A program made the translations under genes and the position numbers. A DNA stretch of 64,000 nucleotides from Muribaculaceae bacterium. Lineage in GTDB: Bacteria; Bacteroidota; Bacteroidia; Bacteroidales; Muribaculaceae. Shown in pieces: positions 59,464-64,000 of the stretch. Positions within the stretch are counted from its first letter, which is position 1; the number at the start of each line of letters is the position of its first letter. A model generated the notes under the pieces. That model saw only the letters and a program-made list of their open reading frames with translations, did no database searches and was not told where the DNA came from. The DNA lies in NCBI GenBank assembly GCA_009775195.1, contig VSPF01000001.1, forward strand, positions 1 through 64,000. Reading direction: 5' to 3'.

Positions 59464-60912
59464 ATGAAGCTCTTCAGATTTATCATAACGGCTGTCCTTG
59501 CAGCCTGCAGCCTTGCCCTTGCAGCCCAAGAGAGCAAACGCGAATTTCGCGGGGCATGGCTCAACACCGTGTATCAGACACAGTATAAGCGACACAGCAC
59601 CGAGCAGAACAAAGCCTACCTCGTGCGCCAGCTCGACAGCCTCAAGGCCATGGGCATCAACGCCGTCATCTTCCAGGTGCGCGCCCAGGCCGACGCCTTC
59701 TACGACAGCCGCTACGAGCCGTGGAGCCGCTACCTGACCGACGGAGGCAAGGCCCCGGTACCTTTTTGGGACCCTCTCGAATTTATGGTAGAGCAGGCCC
59801 ACCGGCGCGGCATGGAGCTGCACGCATGGCTCAACCCCTACCGCGTGACCACCTCGGCAAAGCAAACCGTGCCCAAGGGGCACATCGCCCTGCGGCACCC
59901 CGAACGCTTCATTCGCTACGATGGCAAGCTATATTTCGACCCCGGGCGACCCGAAAACCGCGAATACATAGGCAAGATTGTCGACGACATAGTGGCACGC
60001 TACGACATCGACGGCATACACTTCGACGATTATTTCTACCCCTATCCCGTCAAGGGTAAGTCCTTCGCCGACGATGCCTCATATCGTAAATATGGCAAGG
60101 GCATGGCACGCAACGACTGGCGCCGCCACAACGTAGACCTGCTCATTGAAGACCTCCACCGCCGCATATCTGCCGCCAAGCCCTGGGTGCGCTTCGGAGT
60201 AAGCCCCTTCGGCATCTGGCGCAACAAGACTTCCGACCCTCGCGGCAGCGAGACAAGCGGGCTGCAGAACTACGACGCCCTCTATGCCGACGTGCTGCTA
60301 TGGGAAGAAAAAGGCTGGGTCGACTACCTGCTGCCGCAACTATACTGGGAACTCGGCCACAAGTCGGCCTCATACCTGACCCTTGTGGACTGGTGGAACA
60401 AAAACGCGGGACAAAAACGCCATATCTACGTGGGACAGGATGTGAAACGAACAATCGACAAGAGCGAACTATGCAACAAAGTATCACTCACGCGCCGGGC
60501 ATGCAACATACGCGGCAACTGCTGGTGGCCGGGCTACGAGCTGACCCGTAACACCGGCGGCGTGGCCGACTCACTCGCCGTGCAATACCAGCACTACCCT
60601 GCCCTTGTGCCGCAATATCCATGGATTTTCGATGGTAAGCCACATACCGTAGAGGGCCTGAAGCTCGGGCAGAAGCGCGTCATATCGTGGTCGGCCCCAA
60701 AGCCGTGTGGCAAGGCAGCCGACGTGGTGCGTTATGCCATATACCGCTTCGACAATCTCGACGACATCGACATAGAGCGCCACGACGCACTGGTCGACAT
60801 CGTAGGCACCAACGAGTTTACCGCACCACAACCGGGCTGCTATGTAGTTACAGCCATCGACAGGGTCAACAACGAGTCAGAGCCGTCTGCCCCCGTAGTC
60901 ATACGCCGATGA
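59464..60912 (+). CDS. GHL10-family glycosyl hydrolase (DigH/YddW-like)
   Basis: 482 residues with a signal peptide (MKLFRFIITAVLAACSLALA; either cleaved after ALA or lipidated at Cys15). The catalytic TIM barrel (about 27-340) carries REFRGAWLNTVYQ, INAVIFQVRAQADAFY, MELHAWLNPYR, the acidic DGIHFDDYFYPYP and RFGVSPFGIWRN. A C-terminal fibronectin-III-like domain follows (YAIYRFDNLDD...YVVTAIDRVNNES). E. coli DigH cleaves denuded peptidoglycan glycan strands; the same role here is inference. The stop overlaps the next start. Confidence 0.88.
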   Translation: MKLFRFIITAVLAACSLALAAQESKREFRGAWLNTVYQTQYKRHSTEQNKAYLVRQLDSLKAMGINAVIFQVRAQADAFYDSRYEPWSRYLTDGGKAPVPFWDPLEFMVEQAHRRGMELHAWLNPYRVTTSAKQTVPKGHIALRHPERFIRYDGKLYFDPGRPENREYIGKIVDDIVARYDIDGIHFDDYFYPYPVKGKSFADDASYRKYGKGMARNDWRRHNVDLLIEDLHRRISAAKPWVRFGVSPFGIWRNKTSDPRGSETSGLQNYDALYADVLLWEEKGWVDYLLPQLYWELGHKSASYLTLVDWWNKNAGQKRHIYVGQDVKRTIDKSELCNKVSLTRRACNIRGNCWWPGYELTRNTGGVADSLAVQYQHYPALVPQYPWIFDGKPHTVEGLKLGQKRVISWSAPKPCGKAADVVRYAIYRFDNLDDIDIERHDALVDIVGTNEFTAPQPGCYVVTAIDRVNNESEPSAPVVIRR

Positions 60913-61862
60913 GAGAAGCCCTCACCGTAATAGTGCCCGTCTACAATGCCGCAGCATATCTCGATGAATGTGTCGGCGGCATAGTGCCACAGCTATGGCC
61001 CGGCTGCAGGCTGATACTCGTCGACGACGGCAGCAACGACGGCTCAGAAGCAATGTGCCTAAAATTCGCATCTGCCCACCCAGACATTATCGAAACTGTC
61101 AGAACTGACAATGTGGGCGTTTCCGAGGCACGCAACATCGGCATTTCTATGGCCACCACGCCCTTACTTGCTTTTTGCGATGCCGACGACACCTACAACC
61201 CCGGCGCGCTCGGCCTTATGGCCGACATAATCGGGCAGTCGCGGTGCGACATAGTTGTCGGCAGCTTCGGCCGCAAGCCACGCCACATGACGCAGGACGC
61301 AAAAAGCTATCGGTGCGCAGCGGCAACCGAGGCCCTCGTCGACACTCTCTACCAACGCCCCGGCTGCCACGAGAGTGCGTGGGCAAAGGTCTACAGGCGG
61401 TCGCTCTTCGGCGACGACTGCCGCTTTGCCAAGGGCCGACGCTACGAAGACCTCGAAATAGTGCCCCGCCTCTACCTACAGGCCACAACTATCGCGTTTA
61501 CCGACGCTCCGGTATATTTCTACCGTCCCAACCCGGTAAGCTTCATCAACACCTGGGCTGACTCGCGTGCCGATGCCGTCTTTGCCACCAAGAGCATACT
61601 CGCCTACGTGACGGCGCATTGTCCCCAGGCCGTAGCGGCGGCAAAAAGCCGGCTCTTCAGTGCGGCATACAATATCTTCGTGCTTGCCGTGCGCCACCAC
61701 CGCCCCGGGCTCGCCAACTCCTGCTGGCAGATTATCAGGCAGCTACGTCTATCAATCATATCCGACCCACGCACGCGCCTAAAAAACAAAGCCGGAGCAA
61801 CCCTGTCATACCTCGGCAAAAAAACGACAGCCCTGATTACAAGGCTGTCGCTTAAGCCATGA
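60909..61862 (+). CDS. Family 2 glycosyltransferase
   Basis: Start set at the ATG overlapping the GHL10 stop (ATGA), which encodes MREALTVIVPVYNAAAYLDE; the longer open frame upstream is a shadow. 317 residues. GT-A fold motifs: LILVDDGSNDGSEAM, VSEARNIGISMATTPLLAFCDADD (DxD), and SAWAKVYRRSLFGDDCRFAKGRRYEDLEI. Cytoplasmic, with a basic C-terminus. It probably adds a sugar to a polysaccharide or glycoprotein; donor and acceptor unknown. Confidence 0.9.
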   Translation: MREALTVIVPVYNAAAYLDECVGGIVPQLWPGCRLILVDDGSNDGSEAMCLKFASAHPDIIETVRTDNVGVSEARNIGISMATTPLLAFCDADDTYNPGALGLMADIIGQSRCDIVVGSFGRKPRHMTQDAKSYRCAAATEALVDTLYQRPGCHESAWAKVYRRSLFGDDCRFAKGRRYEDLEIVPRLYLQATTIAFTDAPVYFYRPNPVSFINTWADSRADAVFATKSILAYVTAHCPQAVAAAKSRLFSAAYNIFVLAVRHHRPGLANSCWQIIRQLRLSIISDPRTRLKNKAGATLSYLGKKTTALITRLSLKP

Positions 61863-61896
61863 TTAATCTTGATTATCCATGATTAATCAAGATTAA
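61863..61896. terminator. 13-bp hairpin between convergent genes
   Basis: TTAATCTTGATTA (61863-61875) pairs exactly with 61884-61896 around an 8-nt loop, starting right after the GT2 stop and 11 nt from the buk stop. A likely bidirectional terminator. Confidence 0.65.
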
Positions 61897-61907
61897 CGAA
61901 ATTTCGG

Positions 61908-63140
61908 TTAGTCCGCCCGGCGGTTCTTATTCGTTCCCCATTTGCGCAGATACTGACGTATGGCGGTCATGGGCTTAGTGCCGTTTGGCGGCGTTATGGC
62001 CGACAGGAGCCAGTCGCGCAGCTTCGACGGACGACCCTCGTCGTTGATTTGCGAGGGGTCTTCGTTGGCCGTGCTCTCGTAGACCTTGGGCGTGCGTTCG
62101 CCGCGCAACACGGCAAAGGCGTTCTCGGCCAGGGCACGCAGCTCGTTTTCGCCCGGATATACATAGATTGGCGCGATATAGTCTACGTGGTCGGCTATGA
62201 AATCGGTGACACGCTTGCTGTGCGCGATACCGCCGGTGAGCAATATGGCGTCGACATCGCCCTTGAGGGCTGTCGCCATGGCTCCGATTTCCTTACAGAT
62301 GGTATAGCACATGGCACGGAGTATGAGCATGGCATGCAGGTCGTGGTTGAGTATGCGGTCGAGCACCTCGGGTACCGACGTGGTGCCGAGGTGCGCATAG
62401 AGGCCGCCGGCACCGTGCACCATCTTTATCAGCTCGTCCTCGGTATATTTTCCCGAGAAACAAAGCCTTACCAGCGGTCCCGGGGGAAGCGAGCCCGAGC
62501 GCTCGGGCGAGAAGGGGCCGCAGCCGTCGAGGGCGTTGGTGGTGTCAATCACGCGCCCGCGCCGGTGCGCGCTCACTGTGATGCCGCCGCCCATATGGCA
62601 CACAATCAGGTTGAGGTCTTCGTAGCGCTTGTTGCTCTCCTTGGCGAAGAGGCGTGCCACGGCCTTCTGGTTCAAGGCATGGAAAACCGACTCACGAGGC
62701 AGCTCGGGCACGCCGCTGATACGGGCATAAGGCATCATCTCGTCGACCACAACGGGGTCGGCGATATATGATTTCACGCCGATTTCGTCGGCGATATCGC
62801 GGGCTATGAGGCCGCCGAGGTTCGACGCATGCTGCATACGGGCGTGCAACAGGTCGTGGCGCAGGTCGTCGTTGACTTCGTAGACACCGCTCTCGATGGG
62901 GCTGATAATGCCGCCACGGCCTATCACGGCGTCGAGCGAACGGAGGTCTACGCCCTTCTCGGCAAGGGCTTTTTCGATGAGCTCCTTGCGCCAGTCAAAC
63001 TGGTCGACGACCTGGTCGAACTGCGCCAGCTCTTCGGGCGTATGGTCAAGCGATAATGTGAAGTCGGGCTTGTCGTCGGTATAGACTGCAATCTTCGTAG
63101 AAGTCGAGCCCGGGTTGATGGCAAGTATCTTATATGACAT
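61908..63140 (-). CDS. buk: Butyrate kinase with C-terminal extension
   Basis: Converts butyryl phosphate and ADP to butyrate and ATP; relatives also use branched-chain acyl phosphates. 410 residues. ASKHA-fold motifs: ILAINPGSTSTKIAVY at the N-terminus, IGRGGIISPIESGVY, VCHMGGGITVSAHRRGRVIDTTNALDG and ILLTGGIAHSKRVTDFI. About 50 residues after LRGERTPKVYES are extra compared with the usual 355-residue enzyme. It lies 6 nt downstream of ptb. Confidence 0.93.
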   Translation of the reverse strand: MSYKILAINPGSTSTKIAVYTDDKPDFTLSLDHTPEELAQFDQVVDQFDWRKELIEKALAEKGVDLRSLDAVIGRGGIISPIESGVYEVNDDLRHDLLHARMQHASNLGGLIARDIADEIGVKSYIADPVVVDEMMPYARISGVPELPRESVFHALNQKAVARLFAKESNKRYEDLNLIVCHMGGGITVSAHRRGRVIDTTNALDGCGPFSPERSGSLPPGPLVRLCFSGKYTEDELIKMVHGAGGLYAHLGTTSVPEVLDRILNHDLHAMLILRAMCYTICKEIGAMATALKGDVDAILLTGGIAHSKRVTDFIADHVDYIAPIYVYPGENELRALAENAFAVLRGERTPKVYESTANEDPSQINDEGRPSKLRDWLLSAITPPNGTKPMTAIRQYLRKWGTNKNRRAD

Positions 63141-63146
63141 GATGGT

Positions 63147-64000
63147 CTATTTACATTGTAGACAGGCGAGTGCGATAGAGTAAAGTTTGGTCTGAGGGGT
63201 GTCGCCGCGCGACGTAAGCACGCACGGACGGTTGGTACCAACAACAATCGCGGCTATCTCGGCACCGCCGAAATGCGTGGCCGCCTTGAAAAACACGTTG
63301 CCCGACTCGATGTTGGGAAACAGGAGGCAGTCAGCATCACCGGCCACGGCCGACCCCTGCACCTTTTTCTCGGCAGCAACTTCGCTATAGAGGGCCACGT
63401 CGAGCGACAGGGGACCGTCGACAGTCACCTTGCCCAACTGGCCTCGGTCGCCCATCTTGGCGAGTATGCACGCCTCGGTCGACGATAAGACCGACGGCAG
63501 CACCTGCTCTGACGGCGCGATACATGCAATCTTTGGCTTTTCGATACCGAGCGAACGCGCAATGTTGGCAAGGTAGCCTATGAGTATGGTTTTCTGCTTG
63601 AGGTCGGGCAGCGGTATTACGGCCACGTCGGCAACACTGAGCAGTTTGCCCCGGCCCGGCAGCTCTACTACCGACACGTGGCTCAATGTACCCTTCGGGG
63701 GGAAGAGCCCTGCCTCCTTGTTGAGGATGCCGCGCATATACTTGTCGGTCGACACGAGGCCTTTCATCAGCACGTCGGCACCGTTGCCGGCAACAAGGGC
63801 CACGGCCTGGTTGACACATGCCATGTCGTTGGCTTCATCGACTATGGCGTAATTGCCGGGGTCTATGCCCTCGGCCTGGCAGGTGGCGGTAATCCCGGCC
63901 CGGTCGCCAAAAAGTGTTGCCTCTACCAGGCCCTCGCGACGGGCATGTTCGACTGCACGGAGTGTGTGGGCGTCGTTGGCACATGCCACTGCCAGTCGGC
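63147..64000 (-). CDS. ptb: Phosphate butyryltransferase, 5' end outside the window
   Basis: The frame runs off the right edge: codons before the GTG at 63989 read RLA and continue RLAVACANDAHTLRAVEHARR, an internal part of the family, so the true start is outside. Motifs: NGADVLMKGLVSTDKYMRGILNKEAGL, LSHVSVVELP, and the C-terminal DCLLFPNIESGNVFFKAATHFGGAEIAAIVVGTNRPCVLTSRGD. It transfers butyryl from CoA to phosphate and feeds Buk, giving one ATP per acid made. Confidence 0.93.
   Translation of the reverse strand, partial: RLAVACANDAHTLRAVEHARREGLVEATLFGDRAGITATCQAEGIDPGNYAIVDEANDMACVNQAVALVAGNGADVLMKGLVSTDKYMRGILNKEAGLFPPKGTLSHVSVVELPGRGKLLSVADVAVIPLPDLKQKTILIGYLANIARSLGIEKPKIACIAPSEQVLPSVLSSTEACILAKMGDRGQLGKVTVDGPLSLDVALYSEVAAEKKVQGSAVAGDADCLLFPNIESGNVFFKAATHFGGAEIAAIVVGTNRPCVLTSRGDTPQTKLYSIALACLQCK

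Noticed and set aside
1..64000. CRISPR array, rRNA operon or insertion sequence
   Set aside because: No regularly spaced repeats, rRNA segments or transposase motifs were found; the repeats seen are single inverted or paired direct repeats.

Overview
The window reads as a chromosome segment of a gut-type member of Bacteroidota, order Bacteroidales, probably close to Muribaculaceae. The evidence is the recurring promoter form TTTG-N19/21-TAnnTTTG (for example before sppA, mdh, the tRNA and the lipoprotein at 50812), abundant short-signal lipoproteins, a NigD-like/ECF sigma operon, TamL/TamB, a GldB-related lipoprotein, a class II ribonucleotide reductase and ptb-buk. The genus is an inference. 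The core genes are GC-rich and use many GGC/GAC/CTC codons. Several islands are visibly more AT-rich: 1-7000, 12144-14390, 40900-41700, 50790-53510 and 56260-57690.

Layout. 1-6240 is the right part of an integrated element. It has a tight run of small plus-strand genes: a partial cytosine-methylase-like protein, a three-part protein ending in a Tad2 (Thoeris anti-defence 2)-like domain, an ASCH-like protein, several unknown small proteins and a BRO-like protein. A convergent IntDOT-class tyrosine recombinase follows. A hicAB toxin-antitoxin pair (6378-6981) lies between the integrase and the core. 7265-12143 carries sppA, lpxK, a purine nucleoside phosphorylase and thiL. 12144-14450 is a non-core pocket: two tandem paralogous lipoproteins flanked by a roughly 48-bp direct repeat, several hairpins, and a 122-nt nested palindrome in the predicted leader. 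A degenerate metallo-beta-lactamase-fold gene follows.

15245-22614 holds purH and the rod-shape operon mreB-mreC-mreD-mrdA-rodA. From 22615 to 50630 almost everything is on the minus strand: tamL/tamB, two DEAD-box helicases, a thioredoxin lipoprotein, mdh, a CxxC-less thioredoxin-fold protein, a GldB-related lipoprotein, an S4 protein, pth, rplY, tRNA-Thr(CGU), ogt, a NigD-like lipoprotein/ECF sigma/anti-sigma-barrel operon, a second hicAB pair, a translationally coupled nitroreductase-Rossmann-kdsC-maf set, nhaA, a TPR protein, glnS, lptB and udk.

50812-53508 is an isolated AT-rich lipoprotein that joins a caspase/CHAT-like His-Gly...Cys region to a GLUG-like beta-helix. It is my leading candidate for something undescribed. 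Then come nrdJ, an AAA_14/DUF4143 ATPase with paired operator-like dyads, an MFS exporter, a structured noncoding stretch (58899-59463), a GHL10 family hydrolase with a coupled GT2 glycosyltransferase, and buk-ptb, with ptb cut by the window end.

Many core genes serve the envelope: lpxK, kdsC and lptB (LPS), mre/mrdA/rodA and GHL10 (peptidoglycan), and tamL/tamB (outer-membrane biogenesis). No CRISPR array, rRNA or insertion sequence was seen. All functional calls come from reading motifs in the sequence; no database search was run.
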